NCBI RefSeq assembly: GCF_019655435.1
Contig: NZ_BPFH01000001.1
Location: forward strand, 1-64,000
Length of the DNA stretch: 64,000 nt
Direction of reading: 5' to 3'
Origin: Jannaschia pagri
GTDB taxonomy: Bacteria > Pseudomonadota > Alphaproteobacteria > Rhodobacterales > Rhodobacteraceae
A program made the translations under genes and the position numbers. Shown piece by piece: positions 7,455 to 16,931 of the stretch; positions within the stretch are counted from its first letter, which is position 1; every line of letters begins with the position of its first letter. The notes below the pieces were generated by a model. It saw only the letters and a list, made by a program, of their open reading frames with translations. It searched no databases and was not told the origin of the DNA.

Positions 7455-10232
7455 TCATGCCGCCGCCAGGTTCCGCAGAACGTAGTGCAGCACGCCGCCG
7501 TTCTTGATGTAGTCGATCTCCACCTCCGTATCGATCCGGCACTTGAGCGTGACCACACGGTCGGTCCCATCGGCCATGGTGATCTTGGCCTCGACCTCTT
7601 GCAGGGGACGCACATCGCCCAAGCCTTCTATGGTCACCACCTCGTCGCCGGTCAGGCCCAAGCTGCTGCGACTGTCGCCGCCCGTGAACTCAAACGGGAT
7701 CACGCCCATGCCCACCAGGTTGGAGCGGTGAATACGCTCAAAACTCTCGGCAATGACGGCCTTTACGCCCAGCAGCGCCGTCCCCTTGGCCGCCCAATCG
7801 CGGCTGGACCCGGCGCCGTATTGCTCCCCGCCGAAGACCACAAGCGGCACGCCCTTGTCCTGCCAGGCCATGGCCGCGTCAAAGATCGAAGTCTGCGCGC
7901 CGTCCGGCCCCTTGGTATAGCCCCCTTCGACCCCATCCAGCATTTGGTTCTTGATGCGGATGTTGGCGAAGGTCCCGCGCATCATCACCTCGTGGTTGCC
8001 CCGCCGCGACCCGTAGGAGTTGAACTCCCGCACGGGCACCTGACGCTCAACCAGATAGCGCCCGGCGGGCGTGCTTTCCTTGAAAGACCCGGCGGGCGAG
8101 ATGTGATCCGTCGTCACCATATCGCCCAGCACGGCCAGGACCCGCGCGCCCCGAATATCCTCGATGGCGCCGGGCTTCGGGTCCATCCCTTGGAAATAAG
8201 GCGGGTTCTGCACATAGGTGGAGGCGGCGGGCCAATCGTAGGTTTCCTGCGCCGGAACCTCCACGCCCTGCCACTTGTCGTCGCCCTTGAAGACGTCGGC
8301 ATATTTCTCCTGAAAGGCGGCGCGAGTCACCGTTTGCTCCACCAGTTCGGCCACCTCTTGGGCACTGGGCCAGATGTCGCGCAGATAGACGTCGCGCCCC
8401 TCGCGGTCCTGGCCCAAGGGCTGTGACGCGATATCCACGTTCATGTCCCCGACCAGGGCATAGGCCACCACCAGCGGCGGCGAGGCCAGGTAGTTCGCCC
8501 GCACATCCGGCGAAATCCGCCCCTCGAAATTGCGGTTCCCCGAGAGGACACTGGTCGCAATCAGATCGTTGTCGTTGATGCACTTGGAAATCTCAGCACC
8601 CAGCGGCCCCGAATTGCCGATACAGGTCGTGCAGCCATAGCCCACCAGGTTGAACCCGATGGCGTCCAGATCCTCTTGCAGGCCCGCCGCCTCCAAGTAG
8701 TGGGACACCACCTGCGATCCTGGCGCGAGCGAAGTCTTGACCCAGGGCTTCCGGTTTAGCCCCAGGGCCCGCGCCTTGCGCGCCACCAGACCCGCACCGA
8801 TCATGACATAGGGGTTCGACGTATTCGTGCAGGAGGTGATCGAGGCAATGACGATAGAGCCGTCGTGCAACTGCGCCCGGTCCGCCTCTCCGCCCGACAC
8901 GAAGCCGCGCTTGTGGTTGCCCGTATCGCCGGGGATGTCCGAAGGCTCTGGCGCGCCACCCTCCCCTTCCCAGCGGATCTCGGCCTTGGGCGATGCATCC
9001 TCTCCGGACCGAATGCCATCAACGTAGGCCCCAAAGGCCCGCGCCGCGTCGGTCAATGCGATGTAATCCTGCGGCCGCTTCGGCCCCGAGATCGCTGGCA
9101 CGATGGTGCCCATATCCAGATGCAAGGTGTCGGTGTAGATCGGCGCGTAATCATCGCCCCTCCACAACCCATTCGCCTTGGCATAGGCTTCGACCAGGGC
9201 AATCCGGTCCTCGTCCCGCCCAGTCTGCCGCAGGTAGCGCAGGGTTTCTCCGTCGATGGGAAAAAACCCACAGGTGGCGCCGTACTCCGGTGCCATATTC
9301 GCAATCGTCGCCCGGTCCGCCAGCGGCAACGTGTCCAGGCCCGCGCCATAGAATTCCACGAACTTGCCGACGACCCCCTTGGCACGCAGCATCTCCACCA
9401 CCTTCAGAACCAGATCGGTACCGGTGGTGCCTTCGACCATCTGACCAGTCAGCTCAAAGCCCACAACCTCGGGGATCAGCATGGAAATCGGCTGCCCGAG
9501 CATCGCGGCCTCTGCCTCGATCCCGCCGACGCCCCAGCCCAAGACGGCGGCGCCATTGACCATGGTCGTGTGACTGTCGGTGCCCACAAGCGTATCGGGA
9601 TAGGCCACAAGATCCCCGTTCTGGTCGGTGTCGGTCCAAACGGTCTGGGCCAGGTATTCCAGGTTCACCTGATGGCAAATCCCGGTCCCGGGTGGCACCA
9701 CGCGGAAATTGTCGAAGGCCGTCTGACCCCATTTCAGGAACTGATAGCGCTCCATGTTGCGCTCATACTCGCGGTCCACATTCATCTGGAACGCGCGCGG
9801 GTTGCCGAATTCGTCGATCATGACCGAGTGGTCGATGACCAGATCGACCGGGTTAAGCGGGTTGATCTTTTGGGCGTCGCCGCCCAGTGCCTTGATCCCG
9901 TCGCGCATGGCAGCCAGATCCACGACCGCCGGGACGCCGGTAAAGTCCTGCATCAGAACGCGGGCCGGACGATAGGCGATCTCGATAGGGTGGCGCCCGC
10001 CTGCTTCTGCCCAAACGGCGAAGGCGGCGATATCCTCCACCGACACTGTGTGACCGCCATCTTCAAACCGGAGCATATTCTCCAGCACCACCTTCAGTGC
10101 CGCTGGCAGCTTGGAAAAGTCGCCCAACCCCGCCTCGCTGGCCGCCTCAATCGAATAATAGGCGAGCGTCTGGTCGCCGACAGTAAGCGTGCGGCGAGTC
10201 TTGGCGGTATCGGTTCCGGTCTGAACGGTCAT
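7455..10232 (-). CDS. acnA: Aconitate hydratase A
   Basis: About 925 residues, the normal length for the AcnA/IRP1 branch. It interconverts citrate and isocitrate in the TCA cycle. The three cysteines that hold the [4Fe-4S] cluster are in SITSCTNTSNP and YGCTTCIGNSGPL. The C-terminal swivel domain shows GSSRDWAAKG. The ATG at 10232 (MTVQTGTDTAKT) is preferred over the frame start at 10310, whose extra residues are not family-like. It is divergently arranged with ccmA, leaving about 185 bases for both promoters. Confidence 0.97.
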   Translation of the reverse strand: MTVQTGTDTAKTRRTLTVGDQTLAYYSIEAASEAGLGDFSKLPAALKVVLENMLRFEDGGHTVSVEDIAAFAVWAEAGGRHPIEIAYRPARVLMQDFTGVPAVVDLAAMRDGIKALGGDAQKINPLNPVDLVIDHSVMIDEFGNPRAFQMNVDREYERNMERYQFLKWGQTAFDNFRVVPPGTGICHQVNLEYLAQTVWTDTDQNGDLVAYPDTLVGTDSHTTMVNGAAVLGWGVGGIEAEAAMLGQPISMLIPEVVGFELTGQMVEGTTGTDLVLKVVEMLRAKGVVGKFVEFYGAGLDTLPLADRATIANMAPEYGATCGFFPIDGETLRYLRQTGRDEDRIALVEAYAKANGLWRGDDYAPIYTDTLHLDMGTIVPAISGPKRPQDYIALTDAARAFGAYVDGIRSGEDASPKAEIRWEGEGGAPEPSDIPGDTGNHKRGFVSGGEADRAQLHDGSIVIASITSCTNTSNPYVMIGAGLVARKARALGLNRKPWVKTSLAPGSQVVSHYLEAAGLQEDLDAIGFNLVGYGCTTCIGNSGPLGAEISKCINDNDLIATSVLSGNRNFEGRISPDVRANYLASPPLVVAYALVGDMNVDIASQPLGQDREGRDVYLRDIWPSAQEVAELVEQTVTRAAFQEKYADVFKGDDKWQGVEVPAQETYDWPAASTYVQNPPYFQGMDPKPGAIEDIRGARVLAVLGDMVTTDHISPAGSFKESTPAGRYLVERQVPVREFNSYGSRRGNHEVMMRGTFANIRIKNQMLDGVEGGYTKGPDGAQTSIFDAAMAWQDKGVPLVVFGGEQYGAGSSRDWAAKGTALLGVKAVIAESFERIHRSNLVGMGVIPFEFTGGDSRSSLGLTGDEVVTIEGLGDVRPLQEVEAKITMADGTDRVVTLKCRIDTEVEIDYIKNGGVLHYVLRNLAAA

Positions 10233-10416
10233 TGGCGGCCTCCAACGCTGGCTATGACGACCGGTCCGGGCTCCGCAGGCGAAAGACGTTGAACCGGCCT
10301 TTGATATCAAATCCAGATATGACAGCCCGTCGCATTCTCAAGCGTCCACGCTAAGTCGGCCCGTTTCCCACCTATGCCCCGTTGCGCCGCGCTGCCGTCT
10401 GGCGCAAGACAGCGCC

Positions 10417-11043
10417 ATGGAACTGCGTGTCGAAGGTCTGGCCTGTCGCCGTGGCGAGGCCGTCGTGCTGCGCGACGTGGGCTTTGTGCTTGCGCCCGGC
10501 GAGGCATTGATCCTGCGGGGACCGAACGGCGCGGGTAAGACAACGATGCTGCGCGCCCTTGCGGGTCTGACCCCCCCTGTCGCGGGCACCATCTCTGCCC
10601 CGCAGGAGGCGATGGCCTACGGGGCACACGCTGACGGGCTGAAGGCGCAGCTGACCGTGGCCGAAAACCTGACCTTCTGGGCTGCGGCCTTTGGGACCTC
10701 GGGCATCGGGCCGGCCGTGGCCGCCTTCGATCTTGGCGCGCTGCTGGACCGACGCACGGCGGACCTGTCGGCTGGACAAAAGCGACGGGCGTCGCTGGCG
10801 CGGATGGTCCTGACCGGGCGGCCCATTTGGTTGCTGGACGAGCCGACGGTGTCGTTGGACGCCGCCAACGTGGCGCGTTTTGCGGCGGCTGTCTCAACCC
10901 ATCTGGAGGCGGGGGGCTCCGCGCTGATTGCCACCCATATCGACCTGGGCCTGGCCGAAACACGCGTGCTGGACGTCACCCAATTCGCTGCCCGGGCCGC
11001 AGCGCGACGCGAAGCCGACCCCTTTGCGGAGGCCATCGAATGA
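10417..11043 (+). CDS. ccmA: Heme exporter ATP-binding protein CcmA
   Basis: 208 residues, the short ABC ATPase typical of CcmA. Walker A is GPNGAGKTT (35-43), the signature is LSAGQKRR and Walker B is WLLDEP. With CcmB and CcmC it forms the ABC complex that releases heme-loaded CcmE during cytochrome c maturation at the inner membrane. It starts the ccm cluster; ccmB follows after about 55 bases. The many c-type heme motifs in this window would depend on this pathway. Confidence 0.96.
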   Translation: MELRVEGLACRRGEAVVLRDVGFVLAPGEALILRGPNGAGKTTMLRALAGLTPPVAGTISAPQEAMAYGAHADGLKAQLTVAENLTFWAAAFGTSGIGPAVAAFDLGALLDRRTADLSAGQKRRASLARMVLTGRPIWLLDEPTVSLDAANVARFAAAVSTHLEAGGSALIATHIDLGLAETRVLDVTQFAARAAARREADPFAEAIE

Positions 11044-11098
11044 CGCGCAGCCGCCTGACCTCATCGCGCGGACACAACACCCAAAGGGGCCGCGTCCG

Positions 11099-11755
11099 AT
11101 GATCGCTCTGCTGTTGCGCGACCTGCGCCTCGCCTTGCGTGCGGGCGGCGGCTTTGGCCTGGGGCTTGGGTTCTACCTGGTGCTCGCAACGCTTGTGCCG
11201 CTGGCAGTGGGCCCGCAGCCGGACCTGCTGGCCCCCATCGCGCCCGGTATCCTCTGGCTGGGCGCGCTTTTGGCCTGCCTGCTCTCACTCGACCGCCTCT
11301 GGGCGCTGGATGCGGAGGACGGATCCCTGGACCTGCTGGCCACCTCGCCTCTCCCGTTGGAGGGCGCGGCCACCGTTAAAGCCCTGGGCCATTGGCTCAC
11401 GACGGGTTTGCCGCTGACGGTCATCGCGGCCCCGCTGAGCCTGCTGCTGTTCCTACCGACGCAGGCCCTGCCCTGGCTGGTGATCTCTCTGGCTGTGGGC
11501 ACGCCCGCCCTTTCCTGGCTGGGCACCTTTGGCGCCGCCCTGACGGTGGGTCTCAAACGCGGGTCTCTGCTGCTGTCGCTTTTGGTGCTGCCGCTCTACA
11601 TCCCCACGTTGGTCTTTGGCGCCGAGGTTGTGCGGCGCGGTGGCGAGGGCCTCTCCGTGGCCACACCGCTCGCGATCCTAGGCGCGATCAGCCTGGGCTG
11701 CTTGGCCATTCTGCCCTTCGCCACGGGCGCAGCCCTGCGCGCCAACCTGCGCTAA
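11099..11755 (+). CDS. ccmB: Heme exporter permease CcmB
   Basis: About 218 residues with six hydrophobic segments and the CcmB pattern (RDLRLALRAGG start, LPLYIPTLVFGAE). It is the membrane subunit partnered with CcmA. The ATG at 11099 gives the normal start; the longer frame from 10928 merely overlaps ccmA in another frame. The normal next gene, ccmC, is displaced about 1.1 kb downstream by an RNA-ligase-like gene. Confidence 0.95.
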   Translation: MIALLLRDLRLALRAGGGFGLGLGFYLVLATLVPLAVGPQPDLLAPIAPGILWLGALLACLLSLDRLWALDAEDGSLDLLATSPLPLEGAATVKALGHWLTTGLPLTVIAAPLSLLLFLPTQALPWLVISLAVGTPALSWLGTFGAALTVGLKRGSLLLSLLVLPLYIPTLVFGAEVVRRGGEGLSVATPLAILGAISLGCLAILPFATGAALRANLR

Positions 11756-12037
11756 GCGGCGGGCTGGCATCCACCCGAGTGCGAACAATCCTTGCCCAGA
11801 CGCGCGGCGTGAAACGGGGCAGATATTGCAAAGACAGAGCCCGAGCGCCAAACAACCTGCACTCAGACCCCGGCCGATCAAAGATCGTGAACCATGAGGC
11901 AACGCTCGCCTCGGAACACCAGCCGACGCAAGACGTGCCCCACGCGACCGGTGGCCGGACGCCCTCTCTCGTGACATACCTAGGCGGAACGCAGGCCCGT
12001 CATTCCACAGACCTCCCCCACGAGCCCCGACCAAGAC
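11756..12037. other. Intergenic region between ccmB and the RNA-ligase-like gene
   Basis: This stretch of 282 bases shows no convincing gene on either strand. It contains a small inverted repeat around GATCAAAGATC near 11877-11887 but no strong terminator. It may be sequence carried in with the neighbouring RNA-ligase-like gene. Confidence 0.4.
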
Positions 12038-12679
12038 GTGACACCCATGGACATGCCAAGCAAAAAGTACGGACGCACCTACCACTTGCCGACCTCTCCG
12101 GGGGCTACGGACGATGACAAGACGATGTCGGACATGGCCCACCTGATGTCCGCGTCAGAGATCGTCATCACCGAAAAGATGGATGGTGAAAACACCACGA
12201 TCCACGCCGGCGGTTGCCACCCGCGCAGCCTGGACCCCCGCCCCCATCGGTCGCGAGACTGGGTCAAAGCCTTCGCCGCTGGCATTTCTCCCGCGTTGGA
12301 CCAGGGCGAGAGAATCATTGGGGAATCGCTCTTTGCCCAACATGCAATCGCCTATGACGCATTGCCATCTTACTTTCTGGGGTTCGCCGTTATCCAAAGC
12401 GGCACGGTCCTCGGCTGGGATGAGACGCTGGCGCGGTTTGAGGGCCTGGGCATCACGCCCGTCCCCATCCTCCATCGCGGCCCACCGAGTGTCGGTGTCA
12501 TCGACACCACCGTGGGGTCGCTGGATCTGACCCGGCAGGAAGGACTGGTGGTCCGCGTCGCAGGCTCATTCCCGGAGGCGCAGCAAGATCGATACCTCGG
12601 CAAATGGGTGCGCGCGGGCCACGTCGCGACGGATGTTCATTGGACGAAGGGACCGCTGGTCCCCAACCGCCTCGCGTGA
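12038..12679 (+). CDS. RNA ligase family protein (Rnl2-like nucleotidyltransferase core)
   Basis: 213 residues with the covalent nucleotidyltransferase motifs in order. Motif I is EKMDGE (46-51), with Lys47 the expected AMP-accepting lysine. A GESLFAQHAI segment (95-104) and SYFLGFAV (111-118) match motif III. Motif IV is EGLVVR (168-173) and motif V is KWVR (189-192). Such enzymes seal RNA or DNA nicks using ATP. The protein is little more than the catalytic core, so substrate specificity cannot be read. The start is GTG at 12038; ATG codons at 12047 or 12053 are alternatives. No kinase/phosphatase partner is adjacent. Its position inside the ccm cluster is unusual and suggests insertion by transfer. 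Confidence 0.82.
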   Translation: MTPMDMPSKKYGRTYHLPTSPGATDDDKTMSDMAHLMSASEIVITEKMDGENTTIHAGGCHPRSLDPRPHRSRDWVKAFAAGISPALDQGERIIGESLFAQHAIAYDALPSYFLGFAVIQSGTVLGWDETLARFEGLGITPVPILHRGPPSVGVIDTTVGSLDLTRQEGLVVRVAGSFPEAQQDRYLGKWVRAGHVATDVHWTKGPLVPNRLA

Positions 12680-12834
12680 TGGGGCAATCCGGACGACAAA
12701 AAGGACGGCGTGTCCTACCGTCCCCCGTCATATCTGCCGCAAACGCCATCGCTTGACCGGCCCCGGGAGCTCTCTGACACCCCCGTGACGATGCTGCACT
12801 TGAAGCCCAGCCCGCCGGTCCATAGGAAAGGGCC

Positions 12835-13563
12835 ATGTCACTCTGGGAATACGCCAACCCCCGCCGTTTCATGGCCCTGTCCGCAGCCGTTTTGCCATGG
12901 ACCTGGGGCCTTGCCATCGCCCTCTGTGCCGTGGGTCTGACCTGGGGCTTTTTCTTCACGCCCGAAGACTTCCGCATGGGGCATTCGGTCAAGATCATCT
13001 ACATCCACGTCCCCTCGGCTTTCATCGCCATCAACGCTTGGTTCATGATGCTTGTGACCTCGTTGATCTGGCTGATCCGGCGGCACCACGTCTCGGCCCT
13101 GGCCGCACGCGCGGCGGCCCCGGTTGGGCTTATCATGACAGCGGTCGCGCTGCTGACCGGCGCGATCTGGGGCAAGCCCATGTGGGGCACCTATTGGGAA
13201 TGGGATCCCCGTCTGACCTCCTTCTTGATCCTCGGTTTGTTCTACCTGGGGTACATCGCCCTGTGGTCCGCCATAGAAGAGGCCGATCAAGCCGCTGATC
13301 TGACCTCTATCCTGTGCCTCGTGGGCACAGTCTTTGCCGTGCTCAGCCGCTACGCCGCGCAATTCTGGAACCAAGGCCTGCACCAGGGCGCCTCGCTCTC
13401 GCTCGATAAGGAAGAGAACGTGGCCGATGTCTTTTGGCTGCCCCTCGTGGTGTCGCTTGCGGGGTTTGTCGTCCTGTTCCTGGCCCTTGTCCTGCTGCGC
13501 ACCCGGACGGAGATCCGGCGCCGCAGGCTCCACGCGCTCACGCTTCGGGACCGTCTCGCATGA
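12835..13563 (+). CDS. ccmC: Heme transporter/lyase subunit CcmC
   Basis: 242 residues with six membrane segments and the tryptophan-rich heme-handling motif (WGKPMWGTYWEWDPRLTS). The two expected periplasmic heme-ligand histidines are in YIHVPSAF and LHQGAS. It attaches heme to CcmE in the periplasm. Its stop overlaps the ccmD start (ATGA). Confidence 0.97.
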   Translation: MSLWEYANPRRFMALSAAVLPWTWGLAIALCAVGLTWGFFFTPEDFRMGHSVKIIYIHVPSAFIAINAWFMMLVTSLIWLIRRHHVSALAARAAAPVGLIMTAVALLTGAIWGKPMWGTYWEWDPRLTSFLILGLFYLGYIALWSAIEEADQAADLTSILCLVGTVFAVLSRYAAQFWNQGLHQGASLSLDKEENVADVFWLPLVVSLAGFVVLFLALVLLRTRTEIRRRRLHALTLRDRLA

Positions 13564-13697
13564 TTGATCTTGGGAAGTACGCCTTCGATATCTTGCTCGC
13601 CTATGGGCTGAGCGCTGTGCTGATCATTGGCTTGGTCGCGCAGACCATCGCCAGCGCCAGGTCCGCCCGCCGTCGTCTGGAGGACGCCGAAAAATGA
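13560..13697 (+). CDS. ccmD: Heme exporter protein CcmD
   Basis: A 45-residue protein with one membrane helix (MIDLGKYAFDILLAYGLSAV) and a short basic tail, the usual form of CcmD. It bridges CcmC/CcmE and CcmAB. The ATG overlaps the ccmC stop, and its own stop overlaps the ccmG start, giving a tightly coupled C-D-G unit. Confidence 0.93.
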   Translation: MIDLGKYAFDILLAYGLSAVLIIGLVAQTIASARSARRRLEDAEK

Positions 13698-14221
13698 AAT
13701 GGCTTGCCTTGGCTCCGGTTGCCATCTTCGCGGCACTGGGCGGCTTTTTCCTATCCGGCCTCTTCCGCGAAGACCCTGACGCCCTGCCCTCGGCGTTGAT
13801 CGGGGAGACCGCCCCCGCGATCGACGTGACCGAATTGCCGGGGCGCACGCCCTTACCCGACGGTTTCTTGGCCGACGGAGAGGTGAAGCTCGTAAATTTT
13901 TGGGCCAGTTGGTGTGTCCCCTGCCGGGTTGAGCATCCGCAACTGAAAACCCTGGCTGAGGAGCTGCCGGTCTACGGCGTGAATTACAAAGACCAGATCC
14001 CCGATGCTATCTCCTTCCTGGAGGAACTGGGCGACCCCTTCGCGGGCATCGGTGTGGACGCGCGGGGGCGCGTTGGCATCGACTGGGGGCTCTACGGCGT
14101 TCCCGAGACGTTCGTGATCGCGGGGGACGGCACCGTGGCGCTGCGCTTTGCGGGGCCAATCACCGTCTCCGTGATCGAAGACACGATCCGACCCGCTATC
14201 GAAGCCGCCAGGGCCCAGTAG
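13694..14221 (+). CDS. ccmG: Thiol:disulfide interchange protein CcmG (DsbE)
   Basis: 175 residues: an N-terminal membrane anchor (about 5-22), then a periplasmic thioredoxin fold with active site WASWCVPC (Cys74, Cys77) and the CcmG-type GVYGVPET-like stretch (LYGVPETFVI). It keeps apocytochrome CxxCH thiols reduced before heme attachment. It is the last gene of the ccm cluster; no ccmI, ccmF, ccmH or ccmE follows, so these lie elsewhere. Confidence 0.96.
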   Translation: MKWLALAPVAIFAALGGFFLSGLFREDPDALPSALIGETAPAIDVTELPGRTPLPDGFLADGEVKLVNFWASWCVPCRVEHPQLKTLAEELPVYGVNYKDQIPDAISFLEELGDPFAGIGVDARGRVGIDWGLYGVPETFVIAGDGTVALRFAGPITVSVIEDTIRPAIEAARAQ

Positions 14222-14242
14222 CAGGGCCACGCGGTTTAGACC

Positions 14243-14269
14243 AACGACCCGCCGCCTCGTGCGGTCGTT
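14243..14269 (+). terminator. Probable terminator after ccmG
   Basis: An AACGACC(C)CGC arm pairs with GCGGTCGTT around an eight-base loop, with one bulged base, and is followed by a short T run. It sits between the convergent ccmG and galE genes. Confidence 0.55.
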
Positions 14270-14345
14270 TCGGATCAACACGCAAGGACGCATCCCCCCA
14301 AACGCAGCCGCCACGCCGTTTGTTGGCCGCCCGTCTCCCCTGTCT

Positions 14346-15362
14346 TTAGCGGTTAAACCGCCACCCAGCCGACTGCGCTTGGACCCAATCCCAACTGGAC
14401 TGGCACATATCCGACAGGCCAAAATCCGCCTCGAACCCCAGCACCTCCCGCGCGCGCGCAGGATCCGCGTACAGCCGCGGCACATCGCCCGGGCGCCGGG
14501 GACCAATGACGTGGGGCAAGTCGCGACCCACCACGTCTTGATAGGCGCTGTGCATCTCCAACACGGATACCGGCGTTCCCGTGCCGATGTTGACGACATG
14601 GGCCCGACCGTCCAGCAGCGCCTCCATCGACAGAACATGGGCCCGGGCCAGGTCCATCACGTGGATGTAGTCCCGCCAGCAGGTCCCATCGGGCGTGTCG
14701 TAGTCATTGCCGTGAACCGTCAAACGCGCCAGCTCGCCCATGGCGACCTTGGCAATATAGGGCATCAGGTTGTCTGGGATCCCGCGCGGGTCCTCCCCGA
14801 TCAGGGCCGATGGATGAGCCCCGACCGGGTTGAAGTACCGCAAGACCCCGATCTGCCAGGGATCGGCCTGCGCCGCCTGGGCGAGGATGTGCTCGCAGGT
14901 CACCTTGGTAAACGCATAGGGCGAGGTATGGGACAGCGGCATGTCCTCGGTCAGGGGAAAGACCTTAGGCTCGCCATAAACCGTCGCCGTGGACGAAAAG
15001 ACCAAGCGCCAGACACCCGCAGCCTTCATGGCCTGCATCAGTGCAGTCAGCCCACCGATATTGGTCTGGGCATAGTCCAGGGGGTTCGCGACGCTCTCCC
15101 CAACCGCCTTACGCGCCGCGAAGTGTACGACCCCGTCGTAAGCCTCGGCCGAAAACACTTGGGCCAAAAGATCGGCATCCAGGACCGATCCTTCGATGAC
15201 GGTGACGTCTTCGCCGACCAAGCGCCCCAGCCGCCCGACGACATCGGGGTCACTGTTGGAAAAGTTGTCCAGGATCATCACTTGGTGACCCGCGTCGCGC
15301 AGGGCCACAAAGGTGTGAGAGCCAATGTATCCGGCCCCGCCCGTCAGTAAAATACGCGCCAT
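14346..15362 (-). CDS. galE: UDP-glucose 4-epimerase
   Basis: 338 residues of the extended short-chain dehydrogenase family. The NAD-binding GGAGYIGSH is at the N-terminus, the catalytic Ser/Thr region is SSTATVYG, and the Tyr-x3-Lys pair is in SPYAFTK. It interconverts UDP-glucose and UDP-galactose and so feeds surface polysaccharide. It is a stand-alone gene convergent with ccmG. Confidence 0.95.
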   Translation of the reverse strand: MARILLTGGAGYIGSHTFVALRDAGHQVMILDNFSNSDPDVVGRLGRLVGEDVTVIEGSVLDADLLAQVFSAEAYDGVVHFAARKAVGESVANPLDYAQTNIGGLTALMQAMKAAGVWRLVFSSTATVYGEPKVFPLTEDMPLSHTSPYAFTKVTCEHILAQAAQADPWQIGVLRYFNPVGAHPSALIGEDPRGIPDNLMPYIAKVAMGELARLTVHGNDYDTPDGTCWRDYIHVMDLARAHVLSMEALLDGRAHVVNIGTGTPVSVLEMHSAYQDVVGRDLPHVIGPRRPGDVPRLYADPARAREVLGFEADFGLSDMCQSSWDWVQAQSAGWRFNR

Positions 15363-15491
15363 CGTGATACTTCCGAACCGGATCCGCTGCCTGCGCCGTC
15401 CCTGATGAACCGCAAAGGTGTCAAATTTTCGACGACTTTCCCTGAGATTTGAACCGAAGTCCTTCGTTGTGTCTGTTAGCGAGAAAAATTC

Positions 15492-16184
15492 ATGCCACGA
15501 TTTCTAAAAGATGAAACAGGCGCTGTCACCGTTGACTGGGTCGTGTTGACGGCTGCAGGCGTCGGACTCGGGCTGGCGGTGATGGGACTGGTCCAAACCG
15601 GTGCGGCCTCCCAAAGCGATGATGTGGATGAGACCCTGCGCGGCATCGGCATCATGACGTCCTTTACCAAGATCTATTCCACCAATGACTTCAGCGATGG
15701 CCGCGGCGATTGGTCTGGGGGCGAATTGATCAACTTCGAGGGCTTCGGCGATATCCTTGCCCTCTCAGGCAGTTCACCGACCGCTGACCTGCCCTTGGAA
15801 GTCGAATCGCAGTACAGCTATGCTGTTGTCGAGTTCGACATGGTCTTCGGAGACAGCTGGGACGGCGAACAGGCCACCATCTCGCTCAACGGCCAGGAAC
15901 TCGCCATGGGCGAGTTTAATTGGCAGTCGGGCGAGCCGACGATCACCACCTACGACACGGAAACGGATACACAAATCACCCTGACGCGGTCCTCGACGGA
16001 CACGGGGTCCGGGCGCGGTCGCTGGCAGAGCCAGAACGACTACACCTATTCCGTCCAGGTGGTTGCCGCGAACGACGGGTCCGCCTTGCAACTCGGCGCC
16101 TCGACCACGCTCAACAGTGGCACCAACGATGAGTTTTTTGGCATCGACAACGTCCAGGTGTCCGGCGCCATCAGCAAACCCTAA
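15492..16184 (+). CDS. Pilin-like secreted protein with Flp/TadE-type N-terminus
   Basis: 230 residues. The N-terminus MPRFLKDETGAVTVDWVVL followed by a hydrophobic helix resembles the prepilin leaders of Flp pilins and TadE-like proteins. Cleavage would fall after Gly10, leaving Asp at mature position +5 where Flp pilins have Glu. The remaining ~190 residues are acidic, Ser/Thr/Asp-rich and beta-strand-like (for example EFDMVFGDSWDGEQATISLNG), perhaps a lectin-like sandwich. True Flp pilins are about 50-80 residues, so this is a pilin-like anchor on a large extracellular domain. No tad/cpa genes are present nearby. Function unknown. Confidence 0.72.
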   Translation: MPRFLKDETGAVTVDWVVLTAAGVGLGLAVMGLVQTGAASQSDDVDETLRGIGIMTSFTKIYSTNDFSDGRGDWSGGELINFEGFGDILALSGSSPTADLPLEVESQYSYAVVEFDMVFGDSWDGEQATISLNGQELAMGEFNWQSGEPTITTYDTETDTQITLTRSSTDTGSGRGRWQSQNDYTYSVQVVAANDGSALQLGASTTLNSGTNDEFFGIDNVQVSGAISKP

Positions 16185-16280
16185 GGATCTCAGGCCCCGC
16201 GCATGGTCATGCTTGTCTGATCGTCCCGCGCACCACAGACTTCCCCCCACGCCAAATGGCGTGTGGGAGGGAGTGCGCGG

Positions 16281-16931
16281 GTGTCAAACGGGATTAGCCT
16301 GACTTGGGCAGATGCCGCCGCTGTGGCCGCCCTCACAATCGCGCTGCCCTATACGGCAGGCTTTGCCTACTACGCGGCCTTCTTCACGACCTTCGACGTG
16401 GCCCTGTCCGAAGTGAACCTCTCCCAAGGGGATTACTTCCTCCAGGCGCTCAATGTCGCGACGGAACGGGATGGGACCACGCGCCTGCCGCTTTGGGCCG
16501 TTCTGCTGTGCTTGGCGGGTCTCTACGGCTGTATCCTTGCGGTTCTGCGGACGGCCAAGATGCTCCGCACGCGCCATTTCGTCCTGGGGGGCGTCGCAGG
16601 GTTTGCCGCGCTCCTGCTTTTGGCGCTGACAGCTGGTCAGCACTTGGGTCGCAGCGAAAGTCGGGATCTGCTGTCTGGGGACCGATCCCTGCACCCTCCG
16701 CTTTTGCTCAACCTCGCGGCACCCAAGGACAAGCAGATCGACTTGTCGAGCTACGAAGGTCTGGGCGCCCGCCGGATCAGCGGCGACGGCGTCTGGCGTT
16801 TGATCTTTGCGGACGGCCAGACCCTCTTCCTGCTGGGCCAGTTCGACCAAAGCCCCACCCATTTCGTGTTGCGCCTGCCTGTGGCCACAACCCAAGCCCT
16901 TGTCACAACCGTCCCGGAGGGAACGCCATGA
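16281..16931 (+). CDS. Membrane protein of unknown function
   Basis: About 216 residues with three hydrophobic segments (near residues 8-35, 72-90 and 100-120) and a soluble C-terminal domain of about 95 residues. I do not recognise the family. The GTG at 16281 is chosen because GGGAGGGAG lies seven bases before it; a GTG at 16263 would be inside that ribosome-binding region. The ribosome site can pair with upstream CCCCCCACGCC, forming a hairpin that could restrain translation. The stop overlaps the next start (ATGA), so the two genes form a unit. Confidence 0.65.
   Translation: MSNGISLTWADAAAVAALTIALPYTAGFAYYAAFFTTFDVALSEVNLSQGDYFLQALNVATERDGTTRLPLWAVLLCLAGLYGCILAVLRTAKMLRTRHFVLGGVAGFAALLLLALTAGQHLGRSESRDLLSGDRSLHPPLLLNLAAPKDKQIDLSSYEGLGARRISGDGVWRLIFADGQTLFLLGQFDQSPTHFVLRLPVATTQALVTTVPEGTP

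Noticed and set aside
8865-10292. 475-codon open frame on the plus strand opposite aconitase
   Set aside because: Antisense shadow of acnA; low-complexity His/Gln/Arg-rich translation and no ribosome site.
11678-12142. 154-codon minus-strand frame between ccmB and the RNA-ligase-like gene
   Set aside because: Overlaps both neighbours, is Arg/Gly-rich and has no ribosome site.
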